In this document: one piece after another, positions 8,359 through 17,012 of the stretch | Position numbering within the stretch: position 1 is the stretch's first letter | Layout of the letters: every line of letters starts with the position of its first letter | Assembly: GCA_045650705.1 (NCBI GenBank) | Contig: JAZRRK010000038.1 | Location: 1-23,200, forward strand | Reading direction: 5' to 3' | From: UMGS1781 sp045650705 | Lineage (GTDB): Bacteria; Bacillota; Clostridia; TANB77; CAG-508 | DNA: 23,200 bases | Made by a program: the position numbers and the translations under genes | The notes under the pieces: model-generated | The model's database searches: none | Told to the model about the DNA's origin: nothing | What the model saw: only the letters and a program-made list of their open reading frames with translations

Positions 8359-9282
8359 ATGAAGAATTATTTAAAATCTTCTAATATAAAAAGAGTAATT
8401 TTCATAAGTTTAATATTTATAATAATACTAGGGGTATCTGTATTAGGAGATAATGTTAAGCTAAATAGTGTAAATATAAAATTTTCAAACAACCAGGAAA
8501 TTACAGTAGTAACTTCTAAAACAAAAGTATCAGAAATATTAAAAGAAAATCATATAGTATTAGAAGAAAATGAAACTGTAACACCAGGATTAGAGTCAGA
8601 TATAACAAATACAAAAGAGATAAAAATTACATTAAAAGGAAATGAACCAGTAAAAATTGCAGAAAATACTGTAACAGATGTAAATACAGAACAATTAATT
8701 GAAGAATATGAAAACATTACAGAAAAAATAGAAACAATAATAGAAGAAATACCTTTTGAAACAATAACAAAAGATGTTTCTAATGGTTCTGCAACAACAA
8801 GAAATGCAATAATACAATACGGTCAAAATGGAAAAAAAGAAGTAACATATAAAGTAACCTACAAAGACAATGAAGAAATAAACAGAGAAGAATTATCATC
8901 AAAAGTAATAAAAGAACCAGTTGATAAAATAGTACAAGTTCAAACAAAATCTGTAATAACATCAAGAAGTTCATATTCAAGAACATCTGGTATATCTGGT
9001 CAAAGTGGAGTATATAAAGTAACTGCATATTGTGCTTGTATGCAATGTTGTGGTAAAACAAATGGAATCACAGCATCTGGAACACAAGCTACAGCAAATC
9101 GTACAATAGCAGCGCCTAGCACATTTGCTTTTGGAACAAAAGTTGTAATGAATGGAATAACATATACAGTAGAGGACAGAGGGGGAGCGATACAAGGTAA
9201 TAGAATAGATATCTACATGGATACACATCAAGAAGCTTTACAATGGGGAGTAAGATATGTAGATGTAGAAGTTTTAAATTAG
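8359..9282 (+). CDS. G5 and 3D domain cell-wall protein (YabE-like)
   Basis: A 307-residue exported protein. Residues 11-30 form a signal/anchor segment, 33-95 a DUF348 (ubiquitin-like) repeat, about 118-197 a G5 domain, and 217-306 a C-terminal 3D domain. The 3D domain is named for three Asp residues, here D273 (VEDRGG), D284 (RIDIYM) and D288. This domain forms a double-psi barrel found in MltA and Sps/YabE/YocH-type lytic enzymes, which cut glycan strands of peptidoglycan. Four cysteines sit close together at 225, 227, 230 and 231 (YCACMQCCG), as is common in clostridial members. The gene has a consensus promoter and strong ribosome binding site and ends at a clear terminator. Enzyme activity is inferred from the family. 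Confidence 0.92.
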   Translation: MKNYLKSSNIKRVIFISLIFIIILGVSVLGDNVKLNSVNIKFSNNQEITVVTSKTKVSEILKENHIVLEENETVTPGLESDITNTKEIKITLKGNEPVKIAENTVTDVNTEQLIEEYENITEKIETIIEEIPFETITKDVSNGSATTRNAIIQYGQNGKKEVTYKVTYKDNEEINREELSSKVIKEPVDKIVQVQTKSVITSRSSYSRTSGISGQSGVYKVTAYCACMQCCGKTNGITASGTQATANRTIAAPSTFAFGTKVVMNGITYTVEDRGGAIQGNRIDIYMDTHQEALQWGVRYVDVEVLN

Positions 9283-9293
9283 ATAAAATTTTC

Positions 9294-9323
9294 AAAAAAG
9301 AGCATTGAAAAATGCTCTTTTTT
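9294..9323 (+). terminator. Rho-independent terminator of the 3D-domain gene
   Basis: AAAAGAGCATT pairs with AATGCTCTTTT around GAAA and is followed by further T bases, 12 bases past the stop codon. Confidence 0.92.
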
Positions 9324-9326
9324 GCG

Positions 9327-9350
9327 TGTAGGGGCGAGCATTGCTCGTCC
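9327..9350 (+). repeat. Small hairpin repeat, copy 2
   Basis: TGTAGGGG then the palindrome CGAGCATTGCTCG and TCC. It has the same layout as the copies at 2576, 11713 and 12995; the leading TGTAGGGG is constant while the palindrome differs. Confidence 0.7.
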
Positions 9351-9514
9351 TTTAATATTAAATCAATTCATAATATTACAAAAATATTACAAAAACAGAA
9401 ATTTTTAAAAAAATATTGAAAAAAATAGAAATATGTGATTAAATGTAAATAGAAGCAATAGCCAACAAAGCATGGCTCTAAGAAAAATGTGCAAAAAACA
9501 AAGGAGATAAAAAA

Positions 9515-9705
<191 letters not shown>

Positions 9706-9774
9706 GAACATATCAACTTTTTGTGTTAAAAAAGTGATGTAAAATAATTCTTAAGTAAAAGAGAGGAAGTTTAA

Positions 9775-11703
9775 ATGAAAGAAAAAAATATAAAAAGAAT
9801 AATAATTAGTGTATTAATAGCTGTATTACTAATTATACCAACAGTAGTACAGGCATATAGTGGGGAAATAGATCCTAAAAATTATATTAATTTACCATAT
9901 TCCATAGATAGAGAAACAGGAGGAAAAATAACAATAAACAGTTCAGTAGGAACTGGGTACACAGTGTATTATCAATATGAATTTATAACAAGCACACAAA
10001 AAAATCAATTATCTACTGCATGGTCAGAGTATAACCAAGATGTAGAGGAATACAATAGTAGTGTAAGAACTGTAGAGGCAGAAAGGGATGCGGCATATGA
10101 TGAGTATGAAAGATTAAGGGAAGATGCTAGTGCTACAGAAGAGCAGATTAATGAGGCATATGAAAATTACCAAAATATATTTGAATCAACTAAGCAATTA
10201 ATTGATAGTAAAAAAGCTGAATTAGAAGAAAAATTAGATAGTGTATATGAATTATATACAACATATACAGAAGCAAATTGGGAAGAAGCAATAAATAATA
10301 ATGTTCAAGTAGATGTTTCAGAATATTCAGGAGAAGTACATTATATTCTATGGGTAAAACTAGTTAATTCAGATGGAACATATTATGATGTGAAACATTA
10401 TAGTTCAGTTGGAACAAAAGAAATTAATTTAGGTTTAAATAAAATAACAGCGGAAATAGAAGTTGGAAATACAGTACAATTAACAGCAACAACAGATTCA
10501 AAAGAGACAGTAACATGGACAAGCAACAAAGAAAATATAGCAACAGTAAATAGTTCAGGATTAGTAACAGGCGTAGCAGAAGGAGTAGCAACAATAACAG
10601 CAGAAGTAGAAGGAAAAACAGCATCTTGTGCAGTAACAGTAAAAGCAAAAAAACAAACTGGTGATACAGAAGACCAGGATGAGAAGGACGAAGAAGATAG
10701 TCAAGATGGTCTAACATGGACAGATTTCTCAAAGGCAAAAGTAAAACTAGTGAGAGAAGATTACGACAGAGGATATTATATTGTTGTAAGTAATATGGAA
10801 CAGTTAGAACATGGTACGGTTGATTCTAGAATTTATGATATTTATGTATCAACAGATATATCTGATGTTCCACAATTAGATAATATGTCATTGACATCTA
10901 ATGAATGGACGACTGTAAATAGTTTAAATTCTATTATGTATGATAAAAATAATGAAATTGCCATACCGATTTTATCAAAAGACTATGAATTATCCAGTGA
11001 ATATTTATATATTTGGGTTAGAGAAAAACAACGAGTAGACGGAGAGTGGAAATTCAAAATGCAATTAGAGGCTATTAAAGTAAATCGTTTGAATCTACCT
11101 CCGCTTGGCACAAGGATAAATGCCAGTTTTTCAGACGATGCTACGAGTATTTCTTTATATGGATTTTATAGTAATGCTAGTAAAGGTAAAATTAATTACA
11201 AAATTGGCATAATTACAGATAAAAGTATTTTACGTTCTATAAAAAATGGTGAAGCAAATTGTTTTGAAAAATTAATGCAATATGCAAAAAATGCAAATAA
11301 TTCTTCAACAGGAAGTCTTGCAATTGGACGCAGTGCATCAATCTTACAGAAATTGAATTTAGTTGATGGTGCTTATTATTTTGTTTATACAGAATTGAAT
11401 ACAGAAAATGGAAAATTTTATTCCTTAGAAGATGTTAATTTATATAAGGCGAATAATTATTACAGTACAGCAGGAACTCATATAAATAGTTTATTAAATT
11501 ATCTAGATGACGATTTTGTGTGGAATTTAAGTGATGAGCAAACACCAATACCATCAACACCAGAAGAGCCAGTAGATGATACAGTATCTAAAGAAAAATT
11601 ACCAAACACAGGAAAAACAATAATAATAGCAATAGCAATAATTTGGGTTATAGTGATAGGAACTATAGCATATAAAAAATACAGAAATTTAAGAGAAATA
11701 TAA
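9775..11703 (+). CDS. LPXTG-anchored surface protein with Ig-like (Big_2) domain
   Basis: A 642-residue secreted protein. Residues 1-27 are a signal peptide (basic start, hydrophobic core, VQA-Y cleavage). Residues about 75-150 are charged and helical and probably form a coiled coil. Residues about 215-290 are a bacterial Ig-like group 2 domain (VTWTSNKENIATVNSSGLVT and VATITAEV are typical strands). An acidic linker (about 293-313) leads to a long domain I do not recognise (315-590). The C-terminus has the sortase signal LPNTG (609-613), a hydrophobic segment and a basic tail, so sortase A should fix it to the wall. No sortase gene is in the window. The ribosome binding site is GAGAGGAAG. 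The part from about 10730 to 11520 uses codons less biased towards A+T (ttg, ctt, acg, gcc) than the rest, suggesting a different origin for that domain. Confidence 0.9.
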   Translation: MKEKNIKRIIISVLIAVLLIIPTVVQAYSGEIDPKNYINLPYSIDRETGGKITINSSVGTGYTVYYQYEFITSTQKNQLSTAWSEYNQDVEEYNSSVRTVEAERDAAYDEYERLREDASATEEQINEAYENYQNIFESTKQLIDSKKAELEEKLDSVYELYTTYTEANWEEAINNNVQVDVSEYSGEVHYILWVKLVNSDGTYYDVKHYSSVGTKEINLGLNKITAEIEVGNTVQLTATTDSKETVTWTSNKENIATVNSSGLVTGVAEGVATITAEVEGKTASCAVTVKAKKQTGDTEDQDEKDEEDSQDGLTWTDFSKAKVKLVREDYDRGYYIVVSNMEQLEHGTVDSRIYDIYVSTDISDVPQLDNMSLTSNEWTTVNSLNSIMYDKNNEIAIPILSKDYELSSEYLYIWVREKQRVDGEWKFKMQLEAIKVNRLNLPPLGTRINASFSDDATSISLYGFYSNASKGKINYKIGIITDKSILRSIKNGEANCFEKLMQYAKNANNSSTGSLAIGRSASILQKLNLVDGAYYFVYTELNTENGKFYSLEDVNLYKANNYYSTAGTHINSLLNYLDDDFVWNLSDEQTPIPSTPEEPVDDTVSKEKLPNTGKTIIIAIAIIWVIVIGTIAYKKYRNLREI

Positions 11704-11712
11704 AAAAAGGGA

Positions 11713-11740
11713 TGTAGGGGTCGCAGTAGACTGCGACCCG
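11713..11740 (+). repeat. Small hairpin repeat, copy 3
   Basis: TGTAGGGGTCGCAGTAGACT followed by GCGACCCG: GGTCGCAGT pairs with ACTGCGACC as a perfect nine-base stem. It lies ten bases after the LPXTG gene stop and could act as its 3' hairpin, though no T-run follows. Confidence 0.75.
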
Positions 11741-11772
11741 GAAAAAGAAAGTATTAATAAGGAGGAATAATT

Positions 11773-12351
11773 ATGTTTTGTGAAAAATGCGGAACACAAC
11801 TACCAGACATAGCAGATTTTTGTACAAATTGTGGTACAAGTGTAGCGAGAGGAGGAAGAAAGATAACAAATGAAATAATACCAGATACAGAGATACAATT
11901 AAAAGTTAATCCATGTTTTAAATTCATTTATATGGTATTACCAACTTTTATTTTATATATTATCATGATTCTAATATGGAGCCTAATATTCTGCGCATTT
12001 AGCGTTAGTGCAGGATTAATAATATTTCTAATAGGTTTTGTAATTGGTGCTCTATTATTTGGAATAAAAACAGCTTTTAATAAAAAACAATATAGTAGTA
12101 TGAGTTATGATTTTTATAAAACAAAGGTTGTTTATAGAGATAGTTTTTTAAATTTATCAGAAAAAGAAGTTAAATATAAATATGTAAGAGAAGTGGCAAT
12201 GGGCCAAACATTCATGCAAAGATTTTTTAATATAGGTAATATTGTACTATTTACAAATGCAGAATCAGGTTTAGGAAATGGTATTTATATTAAGCATGTT
12301 GAAAATGTTCAAAGTGTGTATAAAGAAATAAAATCAATTATTAAGGTATAG
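11773..12351 (+). CDS. Zinc-ribbon membrane protein with PH-like C-terminal domain (paralogue 1)
   Basis: A 192-residue protein that starts with a four-Cys zinc ribbon (CEKCG and CTNCG, residues 3-22). Two membrane segments follow (about 52-76 and 78-98), then a C-terminal domain (about 112-190) that resembles the bacterial PH-like fold of YdbT/DUF304 proteins (YDFYKTKVVYRDSFLNLSEK, then EVKYKYVREV and the FFNIGNIVLFT strand). These features place the ribbon and PH-like domain on the cytoplasmic side. The role of such proteins is not known. The gene has a good ribosome binding site (AAGGAGGA) and is followed 12 bases later by a clear paralogue, so the two probably form a pair or hetero-oligomer made from one transcript. 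Confidence 0.8.
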   Translation: MFCEKCGTQLPDIADFCTNCGTSVARGGRKITNEIIPDTEIQLKVNPCFKFIYMVLPTFILYIIMILIWSLIFCAFSVSAGLIIFLIGFVIGALLFGIKTAFNKKQYSSMSYDFYKTKVVYRDSFLNLSEKEVKYKYVREVAMGQTFMQRFFNIGNIVLFTNAESGLGNGIYIKHVENVQSVYKEIKSIIKV

Positions 12352-12363
12352 GAGGAGAAAATT

Positions 12364-12993
12364 ATGTTTTGTAGAAAATGTGGCTCAGAAATGAGTGATA
12401 ATGCAAGATTTTGCCCCAAATGTGGTAATGAAAGAATAGTAGAGCAAGTACAAGAAAAAGAAGTTATAGAAGATAATAATATAAAATTTCAATTAAAACC
12501 AGAATTTAATATATTATATAAACTTATAGTGAATATAGGACGAGCATTTATTTATATGTTATTTATATGTTATGGATTTACAAGTTTATATGAATTATGG
12601 TTTATATATCCATCAACAATATTAACAACAATAGCAATTATGGCAATATATGTAATTATAAAAATGGTATTTGAAAAAATGCAATATGATGTTTTAGAAT
12701 ACAACTTCTATGCGACAAAAGTAGAATATAAGGATGGATTCTTAAATAAAGAAGAAAAGGAATTAAAATATAAATTTATAAGAGAAATTACAATGTCACG
12801 AAATCTTTTAGAAAGATTTTGTGGTATTGGAACAATTAGGATATATACCAATGCTTCTAGTGGTATGTATAATGGAAATAAACATAATAGTATGAAAGGG
12901 CAAAATGGTATTTTTATTCATTGTGTAGATAATGTAGAAGAACAATATAAAACAATTAAACAGATTATAGATGAAGGAACACCAGAAGATTAA
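12364..12993 (+). CDS. Zinc-ribbon membrane protein with PH-like C-terminal domain (paralogue 2)
   Basis: A 209-residue paralogue of the preceding protein with the same order: zinc ribbon (CRKCG, CPKCG, residues 3-22), charged linker, two membrane segments (about 55-75 and 85-103) and a PH-like domain (about 115-205). Shared stretches include FYATKVEYKDGFLNKEEKEL against FYKTKVVYRDSFLNLSEKEV, and FCGIGTIRIYTNA against FFNIGNIVLFTNA. This copy has an extra insert rich in Asn, Gly and Lys (about 171-186). GGAGGAG precedes the ATG. The pair clearly arose by tandem duplication and has diverged a lot. The small hairpin repeat follows its stop by one base. Confidence 0.8.
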   Translation: MFCRKCGSEMSDNARFCPKCGNERIVEQVQEKEVIEDNNIKFQLKPEFNILYKLIVNIGRAFIYMLFICYGFTSLYELWFIYPSTILTTIAIMAIYVIIKMVFEKMQYDVLEYNFYATKVEYKDGFLNKEEKELKYKFIREITMSRNLLERFCGIGTIRIYTNASSGMYNGNKHNSMKGQNGIFIHCVDNVEEQYKTIKQIIDEGTPED

Positions 12994-12994
12994 A

Positions 12995-13022
12995 TGTAGG
13001 GGTCGTAGTCTACGGCGACCCG
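12995..13022 (+). repeat. Small hairpin repeat, copy 4
   Basis: TGTAGGGGTCGTAGTCTACG followed by GCGACCCG. The stem is GGTCG/CGACC with an inner TAG/CTA. It is close to copy 3 but with a rearranged loop, and lies between the zinc-ribbon gene and the ATG at 13037. Confidence 0.7.
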
Positions 13023-13036
13023 GAAAGAGAGAAAAT

Positions 13037-14500
13037 ATGAAAAAAGAAAATGGAATAACGAGATTAAGTCTAATTATAGCTGTTCTTGTGATAATAGGAC
13101 TTATTTTCTTAGCTGTTTATGGAGTGATAGTAGCTATAAATATGGGGAGATTGTCAAACTCTGGTATTATGGAAGTAGCTAAATCTCAAAAAAATAATAA
13201 TACAACAAATTACGACTATTCATGGCACGATAATTACAATGGAGAAGAGGGTTATCCAAATAAAACCTTACAAGATTATGTTAATGAAATTAAAGAAGAG
13301 GAAAAGCTAGAAGAAGTAGAAGATTATTTAGATAAAACCTTTGGAGAGTATATATTAACACCATCAGAAGAGCTAAGCGAAATAGGTTTTATATATGAAA
13401 CTGATAATGGTTTAGAAGTAATGTTTCTTGGAGAGGGATGGGCAACTGCAGAAATAGGAATAAAAGAAGAAAATTTCGAAACATTAGTTGAGAATAAAGC
13501 AGAATGGAAAGAAAAATTAGAAAATCAAGGATACAAAAATATAAACCCTGAGGAAAAAACAATAGGGGGAGTGAACTATTTAATTACACCACTTGAAGAT
13601 AATGGAGTAGTAGCAATAGCTGCATATGCTGAAAGTCCCAAAGAGGGAGAAGCATTCACAATACTGGTTACAAGTGTAGAAGATTTAGAAAATTATAGAA
13701 TAATGGAAAAAGTTTCAAAAGTTATCTTAGAAATAAGAATAAAAGAGAACACAAATAGCAATAGTTTAGTAAATAAGGAATTAAGTGAGTTAGTGTATGA
13801 TGCAGAATATGATAATGATTGTTTAGTAGGCTTATTATGGTATTATCCCGTAGTTAAAATTAATGGAGAAAAAGTGATTGATGAAAGCTTGCCAGAATTA
13901 GTAAGCATACAAGATAGAAAATATCCCTACATAAATATAGATTCAGAAGATGCACAGCAAGCAAATAAGCAAATAGAAGAACTATATGAGAAGTATGAAG
14001 ATGAGTTTATAGAAGCATCATATTATATGTCTAATCATACTAAAGAAGAATATATCAGTAATTTTGAATGGGATTATAGATATATAATAAAAGAAAAATT
14101 ACATTATAGTGCATATAAAAATGGAAATATATTATCAGTAGTATTAAAAGAACCAATACAAGCAGAGGTGAGATCATCAATTGACGAAATGAATTTTTGT
14201 AATTACTCGTGGAATTTTAATTTAGATACATTAGAGTTAATTTCTTATGAAGAAGCATATGAAAAATTAGGTTATAACGCAAGTACTTTAAAAGATAAAA
14301 TACAAAATTTAGTGAGTGAGAAGATTAAAAATATTTTCGAAGAAACAAGAAATGACTGTGTTGAGGAAACAATGCATGCTTATGATACGGAAGATATAAA
14401 ATACTTTATTGATGAAAAAGGAAAGTTAAATGTTATAGTATTAACAACGCTTCCAGGAATAATGACAGATGGAGTTGAGTTTATATATACAATAGAATAA
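13037..14500 (+). CDS. Anchored extracytoplasmic protein, pilin-like N-terminus, possible RsiV-type C-terminal domain
   Basis: A 487-residue protein. The N-terminus MKKENGITRLSLIIAVLVII resembles a class III (prepilin-like) leader with a membrane helix at about 8-36. Residues 37-85 are polar. Residues about 85-235 form a domain I do not recognise. Residues about 250-487 have the spacing of the RsiV/DUF3298 type: YPVVKINGEKVIDESLPELV, a helical middle, then a beta-rich end with NFNLDTLELISYEEAYEKLG and a C-terminal FFID-type strand region (YFIDEKGKLNVIVLTTLPG). This assignment is tentative. I use ATG 13037 (GAGAGAA upstream) and not an earlier in-frame ATG at 12971, because the region before 13037 is the small hairpin repeat and would contain an in-frame CGG. 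It probably shares a transcript with the small membrane protein after it. Confidence 0.7.
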   Translation: MKKENGITRLSLIIAVLVIIGLIFLAVYGVIVAINMGRLSNSGIMEVAKSQKNNNTTNYDYSWHDNYNGEEGYPNKTLQDYVNEIKEEEKLEEVEDYLDKTFGEYILTPSEELSEIGFIYETDNGLEVMFLGEGWATAEIGIKEENFETLVENKAEWKEKLENQGYKNINPEEKTIGGVNYLITPLEDNGVVAIAAYAESPKEGEAFTILVTSVEDLENYRIMEKVSKVILEIRIKENTNSNSLVNKELSELVYDAEYDNDCLVGLLWYYPVVKINGEKVIDESLPELVSIQDRKYPYINIDSEDAQQANKQIEELYEKYEDEFIEASYYMSNHTKEEYISNFEWDYRYIIKEKLHYSAYKNGNILSVVLKEPIQAEVRSSIDEMNFCNYSWNFNLDTLELISYEEAYEKLGYNASTLKDKIQNLVSEKIKNIFEETRNDCVEETMHAYDTEDIKYFIDEKGKLNVIVLTTLPGIMTDGVEFIYTIE

Positions 14501-14528
14501 TTAAATAAAAAAGGAAGGAAAACAAGTT

Positions 14529-15002
14529 ATGAAAAAGGGATTATTGATAGCGATTATGCTATTTTTATTAACAACAGTTTCAGTTACTTTACTAAATTAT
14601 ATAATTAATCAACAAATTTTATCAAGAATTTTATTTGGTGTAGATTATAATACATATTTTACAAACTATTATAGCGGAACAGAAGGATTTATTAGATTGC
14701 TATCTGGAAGCAAAATGCCTTATGAACAATTATTCACGTTTTCAAAATATATAATTATAATAATATGCGTTAGTTTAGAATTTGTAATACTAAGAAAAAT
14801 GAGTACAAAATATAAACTAAATAAAAGAGAGTTTACAATAGCTATAAGCAGTTTTTCAATTTTATCTTTATACAATGTAATTTTAAATATAGTGTTATAT
14901 CATAGAATACCATCTGCTAATTTTTTTACAATGCCAATAATATTTATAATTACAACAGTTATTGCTTTAAATAAGTATTTGAGAGAAAAAATTGATAATT
15001 AA
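14529..15002 (+). CDS. Small integral membrane protein, unknown function
   Basis: I do not recognise this 157-residue protein. It has four predicted membrane segments (about 4-25, 68-88, 102-124 and 131-151), with a longer outside loop after the first (26-67, containing several Tyr, Asn and Gly). The C-terminus is basic. AAGGAAGG is the ribosome binding site. The gene starts 28 bases after the anchored protein and runs in the same direction, so they probably function together, but nothing in the sequence shows how. Confidence 0.7.
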   Translation: MKKGLLIAIMLFLLTTVSVTLLNYIINQQILSRILFGVDYNTYFTNYYSGTEGFIRLLSGSKMPYEQLFTFSKYIIIIICVSLEFVILRKMSTKYKLNKREFTIAISSFSILSLYNVILNIVLYHRIPSANFFTMPIIFIITTVIALNKYLREKIDN

Positions 15003-15010
15003 TTATAAGT

Positions 15011-15039
15011 TTGAGACAATAGCTTATATATGCTAGAAT
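15011..15039 (+). promoter_or_regulatory. Sigma-A-type promoter for the 15059 gene
   Basis: TTGAGA (15011-15016), 17 bases, TAGAAT (15034-15039), then TAGGTGA as ribosome binding site just before ATG 15059. The leader is very short. Confidence 0.65.
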
Positions 15040-15058
15040 AGATATAGTAGGTGATTTT

Positions 15059-15808
15059 ATGCAAAGAAAAGAAGTAAAAGATTTTAGTGAAAACTTAGTG
15101 CAAAAAATATATGGTATGTTAGGAAGTAGAGATGAAAGCATTAACAATGAAATAGCTACGATGAATAGCAAAATAGAAGAAATCTTATTAGAAAATAGCA
15201 TTGGAACAAGACAAAGACAAGTTATAATTGAAAAATTTTTAGGAGAGATAGCAGAAAATATATCAAAACAATTAAATGTAAAAAGAGAAGACATATATGG
15301 ACAAATGAGAGATACATTAAATAATTTATATGATACAGATAAAGAGCTTGAAGAAGGACATCCAGAAAAAGATAAAACAAAAGCAATGTTGAGTGAACAG
15401 AATAAAGCAAGCCAAATATCAATGACAAATATGGAAAATGTTTTAGAAAAAGCTATATCAAATTCAATAATATACTTAGCACAAGTTGGAGTACCAGATG
15501 ACGTATTAGTAGAAATTAAAGGACAAAGTGAGCACATAAAAAATAGTGCATTATTATCAATTGAAAATGAAGTATATAGCTCAGGCAAACGCATAGAACA
15601 AGTAATAGATGAAACATTAGAAAATATACATAAACAAGCATTAGAAACAACAGAAGAAGAGCAAGAAAAAAATTCTTGGGAACTATCACCAGAAGAACAG
15701 GAAATATTTAAAAAAGGAGAACAAGATGTATTAGAAAAATACGAAGCAGGTGAATTAGGAGATAAGCAAGAAGAAAAAGAAGTATTAAGAGCAGATGATA
15801 TATTCTAA
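15059..15808 (+). CDS. Cytoplasmic coiled-coil protein, unknown function
   Basis: A 249-residue soluble protein without a membrane segment or signal. It is rich in Glu, Lys, Gln and Ile and nearly all predicted helix, with long coiled-coil stretches (about 20-110 and 165-215). It contains no cysteine or recognisable catalytic motif. The C-terminal third is acidic (TTEEEQEKNSWELSPEEQEI and a Glu-rich tail). It has its own promoter and ends at a hairpin terminator shared with the converging PIN gene. The composition suggests a structural or adaptor role, but no family is recognised. Confidence 0.7.
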   Translation: MQRKEVKDFSENLVQKIYGMLGSRDESINNEIATMNSKIEEILLENSIGTRQRQVIIEKFLGEIAENISKQLNVKREDIYGQMRDTLNNLYDTDKELEEGHPEKDKTKAMLSEQNKASQISMTNMENVLEKAISNSIIYLAQVGVPDDVLVEIKGQSEHIKNSALLSIENEVYSSGKRIEQVIDETLENIHKQALETTEEEQEKNSWELSPEEQEIFKKGEQDVLEKYEAGELGDKQEEKEVLRADDIF

Positions 15809-15816
15809 TTAAAATA

Positions 15817-15849
15817 AAAAAGATTACTCATACATAAGGGTAATCTTTT
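15817..15849. terminator. Bidirectional terminator between the coiled-coil gene and the PIN gene
   Basis: AAAAGATTAC (15817-15826) pairs with GTAATCTTTT (15840-15849). On the minus strand a T-run follows, so it should end the PIN transcript well; it overlaps the PIN stop codon. Confidence 0.75.
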
Positions 15850-16306
15850 AATTATTATTAAATTTTTTATATTCTATCAAAAATTGATATGGGTTTAAAA
15901 CTGTTATATTATAATTTTCTTCTAAAAAATCAGATAAAGAATTTAGATGTGCATCGTACGTAATTATATATTTTACGTTTCCATCAATAGCACAATCTAT
16001 AAATTTATTATCATCAGGGTCTTCACAAAATGTTGTTTTTGAGTTATGGTCTATTTCCATGACTTGCCAAAGAGATAAAGATAATAAAGTACCTAATTTA
16101 GGAATATTAGTTATATCTTTCTCTTTTGCTGTTGCTAATAATAAATTAAAAAACGTAACTAATAATTCGTTTTGCATTTCTTTATTCATAACAAAACGAA
16201 TTTTATTATTGGATTTTAATCTAAACAATTCTTTTGCATCTTGATTTTTATGGAAGATTGCTTTAACGAAAACATTTGTGTCTACAACTACTTTTAGGCT
16301 ATCCAC
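15848..16306 (-). CDS. PIN-domain endoribonuclease, probable toxin
   Basis: A 152-residue PIN (PilT N-terminal) protein of the COG1569 type. Acidic metal-binding residues are in place: D9 in VVVDTNVF near the start, a Glu about 48 (MQNELL), and D97/D98 and D105 in CEDPDDNKFIDCA, followed by YIITYDAHL. PIN toxins cut RNA, often tRNA or mRNA. The start is GTG at 16306, which overlaps the end of the upstream small gene by eight bases; this coupling is usual for toxin-antitoxin pairs. It converges on the coiled-coil gene with a shared terminator. Confidence 0.85.
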   Translation of the reverse strand: MDSLKVVVDTNVFVKAIFHKNQDAKELFRLKSNNKIRFVMNKEMQNELLVTFFNLLLATAKEKDITNIPKLGTLLSLSLWQVMEIDHNSKTTFCEDPDDNKFIDCAIDGNVKYIITYDAHLNSLSDFLEENYNITVLNPYQFLIEYKKFNNN

Positions 16307-16460
16307 GCAATTCTTTTCTTACACGTTTAATAAGCTTATCAGAATCTCTTTCAGTCCAATTAGCTTTTTCAGCAATAGAAGCACAAGTATCACAAAGCAC
16401 TTCCCATTCATTTAATTGAGTTTTTGTTTTTACAGCTTTTTTTATATTTAATGTTTTCAT
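16299..16460 (-). CDS. Probable antitoxin partner of the PIN protein
   Basis: A 53-residue protein beginning MKTLNIKKAVKTKTQLNEWE. I chose ATG 16460 because AGGAGGAAG lies just upstream; the frame is open further up to 16520, but that extension is a basic, hydrophobic stretch without its own clear ribosome binding site. The body contains a CDTC pair and a basic C-terminus (KLIKRVRKELRG). Small size, overlap of eight bases with the PIN gene and order (antitoxin first) all fit an antitoxin, perhaps of a helix-rich RHH-like or unassigned type. I do not recognise its family from sequence. Confidence 0.65.
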   Translation of the reverse strand: MKTLNIKKAVKTKTQLNEWEVLCDTCASIAEKANWTERDSDKLIKRVRKELRG

Positions 16461-17012
16461 TTTTTTCTTCCTCCTAAATAATCGTTTAAAAAATACAATT
16501 AAATGCTTCATAAATATCACCTATATTATATATATTCCCTAAAAAACTAATATAATACTACTAATATTATAACACCTAATTGACATAATTTCAAGATTAT
16601 TGCATTTTCACTATAACACAGGTTGTCAAAAAAATCAATCAATTTTTTAAAATTTATAAAATTTGTGGATAACTTTTATTAAATTGTAGTTTTTTGTCGA
16701 AACATTTTTCTTGAAAATACCATAAAAATGTGGTATATATATTATAATTTATAATCAACAAATTTTTAAATCAAGACAATTCGTCTAAAAAAATCAAAAT
16801 AAAACAAGTTTAAATAATTCTATATTAAATTATATATATTGCAAACGAGGTCGACCCTTGAGTAGCCGGAGGCGTGCAATTACTATTCTAATACTAGTTA
16901 TCGTAGTAATAATTTTGAAGATAGTAGTTAATAAACCGCGGCTGGAGACCGCAAGTTAAAATATATATAATTTAATATAGAATGAATTAAGCATTTTTCG
17001 AGGAGGTTATAT
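16461..17012. other. Intergenic region before comM (about 550 bases)
   Basis: This very A+T-rich divergent gap holds the antitoxin promoter area (minus), one perfect DnaA-box sequence TGTGGATAA (16664-16672), a possible promoter TTGAAA-17-TATATA (16711-16739), hairpin element copy B (16817-16983) and the comM ribosome binding site GAGGAGG (about 17000-17006). No additional gene was seen. Confidence 0.6.
16817..16983 (+). repeat. Long hairpin element, copy B, in the comM leader
   Basis: Arms 16817-16840 and 16960-16983 are perfect 24-base inverted repeats made almost only of A and T, unrelated to the arms of other copies. The core reads GCAAACGAGGTCGACCCTTG, then GAGTAGCCGGAGGCGTGC, a variable middle, and CTGGAGACCGCAAG near the end. 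It ends 29 bases before the comM start and has the same orientation as comM. Confidence 0.9.

Noticed and set aside
12971..13036. N-terminal extension of the 13037 gene from an earlier ATG
   Set aside because: It overlaps the upstream gene and would be encoded by the small hairpin repeat; ATG 13037 has a ribosome binding site and begins a normal leader.
14959..15594. Open frame on the minus strand opposite the coiled-coil gene
   Set aside because: The plus-strand gene has a promoter, ribosome binding site and terminator; the minus frame is a Ser/Leu/Ile-rich shadow.
16461..16520. Longer antitoxin starting at 16520
   Set aside because: The extension has no clear ribosome binding site, while AGGAGGAAG sits directly before the inner ATG at 16460.
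16664..16672. DnaA box TGTGGATAA suggesting a replication origin
   Set aside because: It is a single perfect match in very A+T-rich sequence; no box cluster and no dnaA, dnaN or parAB genes are near.
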